Part shown: in pieces, positions 45,533 through 56,746 of the stretch
How positions within the stretch are numbered: position 1 is the first letter of the stretch
Layout of the letters: each line of letters begins with the position of its first letter
Origin: Lolium rigidum
Lineage: Eukaryota; Streptophyta; Magnoliopsida; Poales; Poaceae
Direction of reading: 5' to 3'
Assembly (NCBI RefSeq): GCF_022539505.1
Contig: NC_061509.1
Coordinates: 135,299,885 to 135,363,884 of the forward strand
DNA: 64,000 bases
Translations under genes and position numbers: made by a program
The notes under the pieces: model-generated
Told to the model about the DNA's origin: nothing
Seen by the model: the letters and a program-made list of their open reading frames with translations, nothing else
Database searches by the model: none

Positions 45533-45930
45533 CTTGGCATCACCGGTGACCTCCTGGTGCCGCGGAGGAGCACCAAATTGACCAGCCTCCAGAAGATGGG
45601 GAAGACGGCTTATTACGGGAGATGCCTTGATTCTTCCTCCTCCCAAGCCATAGCTCATACCACCAGAGCCAGGCCGCAAGGAAGACAAGGCACAAGGTGC
45701 ACCAGATTCGTCCGATGGGATCCATGGAGTCCCATCGGCCTACTCCTAGACAGGATAGTCCTACAGGAAAACTACACCTACTACTACTTATGGCGTCCTT
45801 CCTTCGCCTACTCCAACCAACATCGCCAGCGAGAGCGGCTCCGATTCGGCCTGGCCACACGGAAGAGAGGACCAAGCCAGGAGAGGACGAGAGAGAGAGG
45901 GAGAAAGAGCTCCGTGACCGCTAGGATATG

Positions 45931-46690
45931 TCATGTGTGTTCATGACGTTACGAATAGCTTCCGATTGATACAGCCTCCATTCCATAATTCTTGTTGTGG
46001 TTTTTAAACTAAATAAATGGAAGAACTATTTATAAGTTTCAGCAAGAAGGAAGGTATACGTGGAGAGCTAGCCCGACTAAAACAGTGGTGAGCAGTACAT
46101 GGAGTTGCGAAACGGCAGCTCCGCATCATGCATACATGAAGGTTCGCTACTTCGCTAGCTAGGCCCTTATGCCCTACGCAATTATTTGAGCAGCTGAGTC
46201 GCTGTTGCCGCACATGAACGGCGATGGCATTTGCTGTGGGCGGTTGGAGCTTGGGGCCGGGACGAGCGAGCTAGTCTCAACAGCGCGCCCAAGGACCAAT
46301 TTTGGCAATGGCGGTTTTTCATCGTTCGGGAGCAGGCAATAGCCGAACGGTGGCGCCGAGAGGGGCCCTCGGCCTTGGAGTGAAGGCGACTGTGCATAGC
46401 GAGATGAGATTGGACGGAGGGGAGCAAAAAGGAGGGGAGGAGGTTTGGCGGTGTTCCAGGACAAGGCGGAGCTACACGTACGCCCAACCTCTCGAAGGGT
46501 AAGGTCATGGCGTGGTGCCGTGTCACCCCCACTTGTTGCCATCGTTGTGAGAAAACCAGTTTGCCGCTTGCTGTCTGTCGGAATGGTTGCCTGAACCTCT
46601 GTAATCCAAATGGTAACACAAAACATTTCAATAAATGGTGGTAAAACATCAAGTAGATTAAGTAATCCACAATTTCAAATGGTGATGATA
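45931..46690. other. Intergenic, no gene recognised
   Basis: A partial Stowaway-like end (CCTCCATTCCATAATTCTTG, about 45977-45996) is present without its partner. Overlapping frames at 46170-46700 on the minus strand show no known motif. Confidence 0.4.
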
Positions 46691-46692
46691 CT

Positions 46693-46790
46693 TCCTCCAT
46701 CAGAAAAGGATGTCACGGATTTTACTAGAAACACATGTATCTAGACCTGTATCTAGACAAACCGGCAGCATCTTTTTTCGGATGCAGGAA
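46693..46790. mobile_element. Degenerate Stowaway-like MITE
   Basis: The left end CTTCCTCCATCAGAAAAGGATG and the right end CATCTTTTTTCGGATGCAGGAAG are imperfect inverted repeats with TA on the left. The inner TGTATCTAGACCTGTATCTAGACA is typical of this group. It is older than the copy at 23891. Confidence 0.6.
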
Positions 46791-46999
46791 GTGCAAAACA
46801 TTTCAAAAATGGTGGCACCACATCAAGTACTCCTAGATTACATAAAGAGCACAACCCATTGAAAAGAGAAAATTTTATTCCATTTTACCTTCTGTGTTAC
46901 AGTTATAATCCCCACTCCAAAGAATGGTATACCATAGGGGCCACACACTGTCTTTAGTCAGTTCAACATCTCATCAAGTTGTGATTATATTTTTACCGA
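46791..46999. other. Short intergenic stretch
   Basis: No feature recognised. Confidence 0.4.
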
Positions 47000-48993
47000 A
47001 CATGACATCTTCATACCCAACATTTTTTCTGTTGGATTACATATCTTGTTTAAAAAATAATACGTCACAAGGTCTAAACTAACCGGTTCATAGGAACTAG
47101 GATTTTAACATCCTCACATGTTCCCTAATTATTAAAGATGATGAACTAGGGTTTACCCTAGTAAAAAATTGCTAAAACTAGGACAATGTGACAATTTGAA
47201 CTGATGAAATTGCTGGCAACATAGGAGATTAACTCCAAGGATCGAAGGATGACGATATCCATGAAAAATGACCTCTGATTCGAGAGATTGCGTGAGGGAT
47301 TCGAGAGGGAGGAGCCACCACGTGTGTAGGGGTGTTATGAAATATGTTCAGATCCGGGAAATAAAATCTTGATATTGTCACTTTGCGCTTAATTTTGCTC
47401 TTACTAGTGAATTTTCATCGTGTTTCACCTTGATTGTTTCTTACAAATTTTTTTCCAACTTCTTAATTATACCACCTACATGAAGTATCGTGTACGCATG
47501 AACATTCTAGCAATGTGTATGCAAACGTTTTCTAGTGTATTCTCCACCGATCATAGAAGCAAAAAATTAGTCCCACAATTCTATTAATTTTACAACACGT
47601 ACGACATACTTATTTATACCATATAACACAACGGTACAACTGACAATGTGATTAGTTGACGATGTTTGTCGTATATTCTCTAGAGCTTGAGTACACGTGT
47701 AATACCTGTTAAGGTTCATGCACTAGCCACTTGAACCAAAAGTTCGAACTTATGGAAAGGGCTAGGCAATCTACTTATACACTTCAACAATACCATGGGG
47801 TGGCCTTACGATTTTCCTCTGTTAGTTTGTTTCTTTTTTTAGGGACACACATGGGTGCTATGACGGGGTTATCTCAAAATCCTCAGGGGCTAGTTCATGT
47901 GCGTTCGACCACTAATTTCAATGGTCTATACAAACCCTGGAGGGGATGTGAGAGAGTATATCATTACATGTGGTGGATGACACATGTTGATAATCTTGGC
48001 TCTGAAACGATGTACAAAATAATCTTTCGAGTTCTAGTTTGAACAATTTTTTGTCAAAGTCAACTCATAACCCAAAAATTCAAACAAAATACTTTTATGA
48101 AATGAATTTGAAGAAAAAAATAGAAAATGGTTTTGTGCAACAAAAATCCACGTTCTAGTAGGAAACCAAGTTAAAACGGGATTATATGGCTTGAATCGGC
48201 GGTAAACGCTCTTGTAAAGTATCATACTACCATCCAAATACCAAACAAAATTGCAAATATACATACAAATTGGAAAGATGGCGAGCTAGGTTTTACCAAA
48301 ACACGCCAAAATTGGGACAATGTGATAGTTTGAACCGATAAAATTGATGGGAACAGACAAGGATGCCTCAAGGGATCAAAGGGTGCAATATCCACAAAAC
48401 AGTCGCTGCGTGTAGTGGCTTTATGAAAACTAGTCATGTCCGAAACAACAAAATCTTGATAGGTAATTTTGCGTTGAACTTTCTCTGCACGTGTAATACC
48501 ATCAGATGGACTTATTCATGGTCTTGCTTGTTTATTTTCTTCAGGGACACGCGCATTATTCTTCTATGTCAAAATTGGGACAACAATGCATCGATATGAA
48601 CCAATAAAATAGATAGGAACCAACGAGAATACATCTAGAGATCGAGAGGTGACAGTGTCCACCAAAGTGACATCTAAAAAATGGGCTGGATTTAAGAGGA
48701 AGGGGCACTGCTGCATGTAGGTTGTTATGAAAGAAAAGGTCAAATATGTAACAGAAAACTTGATTCGGTCATTTTGTGCTGAACTTTATCTTATGGGCCA
48801 ATTCTCATCATTGTCACCTTCTTGATTGCTTCGTACAGAAAAACGTTTGGAACTTTCTCGTGACCTATGAGCATTCTAGCCATGTGTATGCAAGTGTTTT
48901 CTAGTGTATTCTCTATGGAGTGTGCAACCAACAATTAGTCACACCTTCAAACTACTAATTTTACATCACGTCCTCATAGTCATTTATACCATA

Positions 48994-49728
48994 CAAGAGA
49001 GAAGAGGGAGGAGCGGAGCACAGCTTCCCACGAGGTCGGCCTCGGGAGAGAGGGAAAGAGGGAGTGGCGGCTGGGTCGGCCCTACTCCGGGACAGCCATG
49101 GAGACGATGGGAAGCGACGGTTGCCCCCAAGGCCGGTGCTGCTCCGGGCCAACCATGGCGACGACGGGAGGCGGCGCTCGCGCCCTGCTCCCGGCCAGCC
49201 ATGGCGACGACGGAGATCGGCCAGAGGAGGGAGAAGCGGCGGCAGAGCGGGGCAACGACGGCTCGCCGGTGAGGACAACGGCCGCGGCGGGGAGCGGCGG
49301 ATGGGGAGGCGGCGGGGAGCAGCGGATGTGGAGGCGGCGGTGGAGAACAAAGAGATTGGGGGAGGAGCACGACTGGTTAGGTTTTGGACCACGGGCTACA
49401 GTTTTGCCTGATCTGGTCACGGTGCGAGGAAATACCCAATCTACCCCTGCGGGTGGTGACCTTTTTCCCGACCCGAAGGCAAGTCTGACCGGACGAAATC
49501 GACCCGCAGTGACCGACGTGCGGGCCCGGACGGAAGTGGGACCCACGCGCAGTTGCTGGCGGGTAACACATGGCTGTTGCATGGGGTTAGCTAGCGGGAG
49601 GGCCAATCGGAACACTTGTTTTCTGCCTAGAATCAACGGACAAGATTGCATCGATGTGAAGATCGGACGGTCCAGAATCGAGAATCGCTGTGAGGAGGCC
49701 ATGAGGTTGCAGCAATTATACCTTTAGA
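48994..49728. mobile_element. GC-rich insertion inside a unit of the array
   Basis: The array unit breaks after TTTATACCATAC and resumes at ACACAGATGTACAACC. The 735 bp between are GC-rich and unlike the array. It includes three imperfect repeats of about 60 bp around CCATGGCGACGACGG or CCATGGAGACGATGG. No terminal inverted repeat or target duplication is clear. A Helitron-like insertion or a captured gene piece are both possible; no protein was recognised. Confidence 0.45.
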
Positions 49729-51169
49729 TAACACAGATGTACAACCCGCAATATGATTGGTTGGTGGTGCCTTTCGCATGCTTTCTAGTACTTACTACAT
49801 GTGTAATACCAACCGATGGCCTTATGTTTGGTTTCTTCTATTGGATTACATTACACACCACTTTGTATATCAATTTGAAGAAAAATACATCACAAGGTCT
49901 AAACTAACCAGTTCACGGGAACTACAAATTTGATATCCTCACATGTTCCCTAACTATTATAAAGTAGCATATTACTATCCAACTACCAAATAGAATTGCA
50001 AATATGCATTAAAAATTGAAAGATGATGAACCAGGGTTCACCAAACACATGCCAAAATAGGGACTATGCGACCATTTGAACCAATGAAATAGATGGGAGT
50101 TGACGATAATATTTCTAGAGACCGAAGGGTGACAATTCGGGCTGGATTTGAGAGGGAGGGGCACCACCGCATGTAGGCTGTTACTATAAATAAAAAAGGT
50201 CAGGTATGGAAATAAAAATCTGGATACGGTCATTTGGGCCGAACTTTCTCTTACGGGTCAATTTTTATCATTTTCACCTTCTTGATTGCTTCATATAGAA
50301 AAACAATTGGAAATTTCTCGTGTACACAGTACACATGAGCATTCTAGCGATATCTATGCAAGTGTTCTCTAGTAGTCTAGAGTATTCTCCATCAAGCGTG
50401 CAAGGAACACTTAGTCGCGCCTTGGAACTATTAATTTTACGTCACGTACACCATACTCATGTGTACCATATAAGATAGCAGCACAACCGACAATGTGATT
50501 AGTTGGCGCTGATTGTCACATACATTCTAGCGCTTTACTACACGTGTAATACCATCCGATACCCTTATTGTTTGCCATTTCTATTGGAGTACAACAATTT
50601 GAATATATCTTTTAATATCACAAGGTCTAAACTCACCGGTTCATGGGAACTACAAATTTAACATCCGCACATGTTTCCTAACTATTATAAAGTATCATAC
50701 TACCGTCCAACTATGTATCCAAATAAAATTTCAAATGTGCATACAAATTTGGAAGATGATGAACTAGGGATCGAAGGGTGACAATTTTAACCAGTGATAT
50801 AATGGAAACATACGAGGATACCTCTAGAGATCGAAGGGTGACAATGTCAACCAAATTGAGACAATGCAACTAAATATGGGGTTAGATTTGAGAGGGAGAT
50901 CTAAAAGCAGTAATTAGCCAGACGCCTTACAATTATTAATTTACTCTTTTGTACGGTATAAAACACAGCGGTACAAGTACAACTACAAACCGACAATGTG
51001 ATTTGTTGGCGCTGCCTGTCGTATATAACTAGACGCGCAATACCATCCGGTTGCCCTTAAGGTTTGCTTTGTTTCTTACCTTTAGGGACACACATGCATG
51101 GGTGCCATTCTGATATTTGCAATTTCTCAGGGGCCTGTGCGTGTGACTCCTTATATACCATTGATATCT

Positions 51170-51190
51170 CAGGGTCTATATAAACTCAGG
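51170..51190 (+). promoter_or_regulatory. TATA-like box in the last array unit
   Basis: GTCTATATAAACTC at about 51174-51187 is a good plant TATA box. The matching site in the first unit (47929-47942) reads GTCTATACAAACCC, so only the last unit keeps it intact. It lies about 60 bp before a CT-rich stretch that looks like a 5' UTR. Confidence 0.5.
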
Positions 51191-51239
51191 AGGGGATGTG
51201 ACAGGAGTGTATCATTATCATCAAGTGGCGGGCGGACGG

Positions 51240-51547
51240 CATATGCAGCGCTAGCTAGTGAGTCCCCTCCCCTCCCTCTCACGGCTAGGCCCATTTGCCT
51301 CTCCATCCATCCAAATATCCCTCCTTTCGCCGTTCTTTTTTCTCGATTTGATTCTTTCCTCGGATAGTCTCCTCCCTCCCTCCTTGCACCTGAGCTGACA
51401 TATATCCTTCCTCGTCCCCAAACAGCTTGTGGTCGTCGACAATCTCAAGAACCAGAGGAGAGCACACACCAACAATCTTGGAGGAGGAAGCGGCGGCGGC
51501 GAGCAAGCAAGAATCAACCGGAAAGGAGGCAATCCAATAGGAGAGAG
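51240..51547 (+). other. Possible non-coding first exon
   Basis: Downstream of the TATA-like box lies a CT-rich leader with CCTCCCTC runs, a purine-rich stretch with GGAGGAGGAAGCGGCGGCGG, and a good splice donor (GAGAGAG/GTAACAAT, about 51547). It has no coding frame. It could be the distal 5' UTR exon of the ACR-type gene with a 5 kb intron, or part of an unrelated transcript. Confidence 0.35.
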
Positions 51548-52235
51548 GTAACAATCTGTCAATCTTCTCTCTCCCCCGATTAGGGTCAGCATGCGGTGAT
51601 TTAAGCTACCAATCAAGTGGTGGAAGTAATTGGAGGGCGGTAGCTAGCGACGGCGGCCGACTTGCGCCTCCGATATTTTCTTTGGCGTTCGTCGCCCTTG
51701 GTTGGTTTGCTCTACTGTTGCATCACGTTGGATTGGGAAAGAAAGCTGGCCTGCTGCTGGCCGGCTGGCTGAGCGTGTCGTGTGTGCACGGTGACTGACG
51801 ACGAGGGTCACGCGCCTTTCAACCCCTGCCGTCCATCATCTCATTGCCCTGACCAACAGGGCCCCGCATGTCGTCCGGAGATAAATCATTCCCCTTATGA
51901 TTGGCTGCGAGAGGAGGCGCAAATGTTTTACTCTGCCAGTCAACGTTAGCACAGGTAGTAAGTACATACAGTAAATAAAATACAGTAACAGCTGTGGTAT
52001 TCCTACCGTGTGCTAGCTGTTCCACGTTTGGGTAAGTCGACCAATCAATAGCTCCCGTCCGAAAGGACCTGTCGTCCAGGGCTCGCTCCAGGCCGCCGTG
52101 TTTTGTTTCAAAAAAAACCGCATTTTGGAAAATGCTGAATAATGGTCCCGTTGTTAGTTATTTATGTTTCTTTATAGCTGTGTACTTTAGTGTAAAAAAA
52201 GGTTAGGAGAGATGGTGAACCGTAATCACCGAAGA
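51548..52235. other. Intergenic or intronic, no feature recognised
   Basis: No gene or transposon end was recognised here. Confidence 0.4.
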
Positions 52236-52743
52236 GCTTCTTTGGTTCATAGAATAGAAAAAACATAGGAATAGAAATAACATAGGATTGAGATGTCATG
52301 TGCATAATTGAATCCTACGGAAGATGAAATGTGTAGCAAAAGAATTTTTCATGAGGTATGAGACATAATGTTTTTTATAGGATTTGCACTACAAGATTCT
52401 AATAAGATTATTTCCTATAGAATATATTTCTATGAATCAAACAACTAGGATACGGCGAGGGATACTTTTTCCCTATAAGGGTGGGAGCATAGTCTACGGA
52501 TTGTAACTCCACCTACACCGTAGGCGTCATATGATTCATCGTTCCGATATGTATCTCGCCTAGTTTTCTTTATGTAACTTTTTCACTTGAGACAACAAAC
52601 GGCTGTGTGCATCCTGGTTATGCAGATGTAATTGCTTATTTAAGTAATAAAGCATCCTTTATCGAAAAAATGAATCAAACAACTTATGTAGGGAATTTTT
52701 CCATAGGATCCAAATGCTCCACAAATTCTATGAATCAAAGGAG
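52236..52743. mobile_element. Tourist-like MITE split by a short retroposon
   Basis: The left end CTTCTTTGGTTCATAGAAT and the right end ATTCTATGAATCAAAGGAG are inverted repeats. The interior word ATAGGATT and its complement recur, as in grass MITEs of this type. A 223-bp retroposon with one copy of its target duplication is inserted at 52447-52684. Ends are approximate. Confidence 0.7.
52447..52669 (+). mobile_element. Short 5'-truncated retroposon with 15-bp target duplication
   Basis: ATGAATCAAACAACT occurs at 52432-52446 and 52670-52684. The insert ends TAATAAAGCATCCTTTATCG followed by AAAAA, the look of a LINE 3' end. At 223 bp it is a strongly truncated copy without coding sequence. Confidence 0.88.
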
Positions 52744-52905
52744 TAGTAAAACTCTGAATTTGTTTCCACAAAAGAAGGAAATTTTTCTAGAGAGTAGCTT
52801 TATTGTTTGAGCGCGTACCAATATTATTACGGTAAGAAAAATTGATGAAGTTCGAACGGCAGCAGACGAGTTATGATGTATCCAATGCATTAGACGATCT
52901 ACAGT

Positions 52906-53093
52906 ACTACCTCCGTCCCAGTTCATAGAACTTGCACGTATCCCTAGATTGTCAATTTGACCAATATAATATTAATTGTACAACATAAAAATTATATCAA
53001 GAAAGTATAACATCTGAGCTTTGTAATGATAATATTTTGTAATATATATCTATATTCTAATTGCTAAATTTAAGACCTATAAGCAGAAGTAGT
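52906..53093. mobile_element. Stowaway-like MITE, AT-rich
   Basis: The left end CTACCTCCGTCCCAGTTCAT and the right end ATAAGCAGAAGTAG form imperfect inverted repeats. The interior is AT-rich and TA is present at the borders. The right side is decayed. Confidence 0.5.
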
Positions 53094-53175
53094 ATGCGCT
53101 TTTCGAGGTGTAAGAGGTGTCTCGCCAAAATCACGATTGTAGTATGTCTTGGTTGTTGGGAGTGGTGTTTTAGAA

Positions 53176-53545
53176 CATGGGAGCATATGCTCCCTATATT
53201 TTGAAATGCATGTTACATGTATTTTAAATTTCAAAAAAATTGAAACAAAAAATCCGCACGTACATCTTCACGTGCTACGCGCTCACAAAGTCGTTTCATA
53301 AAAAATGAACTTATCATGTGACGTGTGTAAAAAAGACAAAATTCAGTGCTGAAAACAATGCTTTTCACAGGATAAGTTTTCTCTTTTTTACATAGACCAC
53401 AAAAAATAATATTTTTTCGTGAAACTTGACGCATACACAAATATTATGGAGATGTACATGTAGGATATTTTGTCAAAATTTTTCCACACTTCGAAATATG
53501 TTTTGTTGGTAGAGGGAGCATACGCACCCGGGAGCCGAATTGAAT
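53176..53545. mobile_element. Inverted-repeat element with GGGAGCATA ends
   Basis: GGGAGCATATGCTCCC on the left is answered by GGGAGCATACGCACCCGGGAG on the right. The interior is AT-rich without coding sequence. Similar short elements are common in Triticeae DNA; no target duplication was confirmed. Confidence 0.4.
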
Positions 53546-54849
53546 TTCCGTTGTTAGTTATAGTTTAAAATTTTGTCTTAAGATTTATACTACTACTAAC
53601 ACGAAATATAATTAAGAGAGATTTTGGCGGGTCACACAGTCTGGTCCGTACTTTGAGTTTGTGTGATTTATCAAGAGCAGACGGATACGTGCACGAGCGT
53701 GTTAGTGTGCAGTAGGCCGGGTTTTGATAGGAAATGCACCTGTGCATTGTCGTAGCCAGTAGCAGACCAGCCGGCAGAAGGGAAAGTTAGGCATGCATGG
53801 TGCGAGTACAGAAGCAGTAGTGGTGGACAAGGTAGTACATGCCGGTCTGCCGGAGGAGCACGTCTAGAAGAAGGGCGGCTTGTATTTTCCCCACCGTACG
53901 ATCTCCATCCGAGGGTTACACAGGCGCATCTGCGTAAAGCGGCGAGGCTTTTGGGAAGGCGTGGACCTTCCTCCTCCATAGTCCTTCTAGCCCATGCCTC
54001 GCCGCCACACATACACCTGGCCGCCTCCCTCGCGACTAGCCTAGGGGCTCACCTCTCGGTCGCAAACGTGCGGATGTACGTGCGCGGCGCGCTGGCGGTG
54101 AACGCGTGGACGTGCACGGCGCCAGCTCTGTACGTAGTCTGTACCGCCAGTTCAAGACAAAGTTGTGTAGCATGTGTGCATGCATGTGTGCGCGACACAC
54201 ACAAGTCTTGGCGCGTTGCGCTACCAAGCTATGCCTATGCGCTTCACGTTTTTGGCTCCTTGCTTATATATACGGTCTTGCGAAAACGACGTGACGGCAG
54301 AGCTATCCTGCAGCTCAATTGCTAGCACCGTAGGTGAAGCTGCACTAGTTCCTTTTTTTTTCTTTGAGAGAAAATTGTAGGCTACTCACGAATGACAACG
54401 TTGTGGACGTTATGCCCTATAAACACAAACGACACCCCATATGCAACATATCGGAGCATCGCCGAGTCACCATATGGTGAAACAGAGGCACGCATACAGA
54501 CTAGCAAACCCTCATCGAGTATCTTGTGTCCTCGCTTCAGATGCCGCCACCTCCGTCAAACCGTTGAGCCATCTACGGGGCTGAAATCCGCATAACCCTT
54601 GTTAGATCTGCCAACAGCGTCCCAAACAGCGCCTTCACCATGCCCGTCATTTTTGTATGGCCTAAAATGTAAAGAAGTTCACGTTCAGACTTTACACGCC
54701 TTGTACGATACATCATTGTCTACATCCAAACTTGTTTTCCATTATTTAAAAACTTGTATAATATTTTTTGGATTTTTATAAAAAATAAAAGGCTACATGA
54801 AGCTCGGCCTGCACTTGTCAACGCCCACATTTACACGCTAGGGTTTAGG
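53546..54849. other. Intergenic, no gene recognised
   Basis: A GC-rich patch at about 53930-54150 has frames on both strands without recognised motifs. The rest shows no transposon ends. Confidence 0.4.
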
Positions 54850-55500
54850 GTATCTACAACATGACATCAGCTTATGTAAACTACCTTCTTTTCATAATCA
54901 TAATCCTGATTGGTTCATAATAAACTACTAATACATATCGGCTTCACTGTTGTAGATGTTGACGATTTATTAATCTGAATTAGTGGTCAAAGTGTCAAAT
55001 CAGAAAATGCTTGACTTGTTCAGATTTGGGAATGGAGGGAACAAACTTCTTTGACCCTTCCAACGAAAAGGAAAAAAAAGCTTTGCTACATATAGTTGCT
55101 CCGAACTGAGTGCCACTAGTCTATATCTATAACATGATACCATACCATCAACACAAATTTATGTAGAATTTTGTTCTGTTAACAAAACTAATTATACATA
55201 GTTCATAATAAAATCTACCAATATCAACTTAATGCTTTAGATGATGATGGTTTATTTCTCTGAATTGATGGTCAAATCAAAAAATAAAATTGATTGACAT
55301 GTTTAGATTCAGGGGTGGAGTGAAGAAACTTCTTTGACCCTTTTCCAAAGAAAAGGAAGAAAAGCATGTGCATGATTTTCAGATTTTTTTGAAACTAATG
55401 TTTAATTTTTTAAAAATAGCAGAAGCACTAGTGCCCACGAGACAAAGACACTTTCCGAGCATTTGCTATATTGCTCCAAACTGAGTGCTACTATACAAGT
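54850..55500 (+). repeat. Tandem duplication upstream of the ACR-type gene
   Basis: Two diverged copies share TTCATAATAAA-CTAC (54915, 55202), GATTTATTAATCTGAATT/GGTTTATTTCTCTGAATT, AAACTTCTTTGACCCTT and TTGCTCCGAACTGAGTGCCA/TTGCTCCAAACTGAGTGCTA. The second copy has an extra 90 bp or so before the last block. Confidence 0.75.
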
Positions 55501-56746
55501 ATAGGCACCAGCCCTCTTGCAGTTATCTTGTCATATAGCCATCTAGTTGTAGGCCACTTGTTCCTGCCCTTTCATCCTCATCTCCTTCTTCCTGACTATT
55601 TTACACGCTTCACATGCACTGTTAATTAATCACATATAATTGGTTCTACCAAATCGCACTGTACCTGCCAGAAATTTGTACCAATACTTCTGAGTTGAAT
55701 AAGTTTGTGCAACTATTTCACAAACACGGCTTCATCCATATCGCAAGAGCTAGTATAATACAGTACAGAGCCAAGAGATTATTTTTCAGTTCAGTTTTTG
55801 CCCCAAAACACACAGGTCGCTTACAAGTGGGCCCTAGCTGCTAATAGGCAGCACTGAAAGTTGACAACCGACTTGCTCAAGAATCTGAAGGTGGGATTTA
55901 AAGCGTGGCTGTCGCAAAAGCCATTTCTTTTTTTTCCCCCATCCAGTCACCCTGACGTGTTCCTGATTCCTCAGAGCTTATTCTAGTGCAAGCACCGGTG
56001 TAGCCCTAGATAGTCGGATTCCAGCAATAATTTGTCTATGGCTCGGTTGTGGTTGCTTATTCTGCAACGACACATCACGAGCACATAAAGTATCTATTTC
56101 CACAGCCACTACCTCTTCTGTTCTTCTCTCTTCTTGAATTGTTCAGGCCACCATGAGGCAAAAGGGTATCTTGCTTGTATGGTGCTCTACTAGTCTATGT
56201 CTCTATGATGGTCTCAAGCAAATATATTGCCCAACCACCAGTATTGATTTGGTAAACAATTGTTCCTGAAAAAGGGAAAGAACAAGGCCACTCTTTTGGA
56301 TTCCTGGAATCTGAGTATATATTTACGTCTTCGTCTTGGTTTCTAGATTCATAAGCAGCTCAGGATTTGTAAGCAAGAACCTTCTGTTTCATCTGGTAGG
56401 TGCCCTTGTTTGGGAAATTCATCCGAAACTTCTCATGACTTTTCAGGATACTGCGGCGCCCTTGCTTTTCGATGAAGCCATCAGAACAAATTCAGTGAAA
56501 GGAACGTTGGAGCTATCCTGCTGAAAGAAGAATCAACTGAAAGGTTGGTCTAGTATTCCATTTCTCCAAAGTGATTACATCTTCTTTACGAGAGCCCATA
56601 ACTTCTCTCTGCGCTTCTCCTTCGATGATTTGGATTGAAGCCCTGCTCTAATGACTGGAGATCACCATACATGGTTCACACTAATTGCTCTGGCTCACGA
56701 TTTAGTTCTTTCAGTGACAGGGTGAAGGATCCACTGCCTAGGAAAG
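55501..56746 (+). promoter_or_regulatory. Promoter and 5' UTR region of the ACR-type gene
   Basis: This leads to the ATG at 56747. A splice acceptor (TTTAGTTCTTTCAG, ending 56714) lies 33 bp before the ATG, and a donor (CAACTGAAAG/GTTGGT, about 56541) lies upstream, so the 5' UTR is probably spliced. A CT-rich leader near 56110-56140 may mark the transcription start. No TATA box is convincing. Confidence 0.45.

Larger units (their letters stand above)
32779..45930 (-). repeat. Unclassified retroposon-like host sequence, interrupted three times
   Basis: The pieces 32779-32967, 34194-34457, 44971-45116 and 45538-about 45930 join into one continuous sequence once the bracketed elements and one copy of each target duplication are removed. 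On the minus strand it ends in a T/A-rich tail near 32779. No protein domain is recognised. Its class is uncertain; the continuity is the main evidence. Confidence 0.4.
47000..51240 (+). repeat. Diverged tandem array, about five units of 0.5-0.8 kb
   Basis: Recurring blocks in constant order are: CACAAGGTCTAAACTAACC; a GGGACAATGTGA-type block followed by TTTGAACC; AGATCGAAGGGTGACAAT; CTAGTGTATTCTCC; GACAATGTGATTAGTTG (47641, about 49748, 50488, 50992); and CACGTGTAATACC (47694, 48488, 49798, 50541 and, decayed, 51033). The first and last units also share AGGGACACACATG and a TCTATA-AAAC block followed by GGAGGGGATGTGA. Units differ by many substitutions and deletions. No coding domain was found in the array. 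Confidence 0.8.

Noticed and set aside
46170..46700. Two overlapping minus-strand frames of 150 and 172 codons
   Set aside because: No motif, no splice pattern, and the frames overlap each other in different phases.
49082..49702. 206-codon minus-strand and 209-codon plus-strand frames in the GC-rich insertion
   Set aside because: Both derive from GC-rich and repeated sequence and neither shows a known motif.
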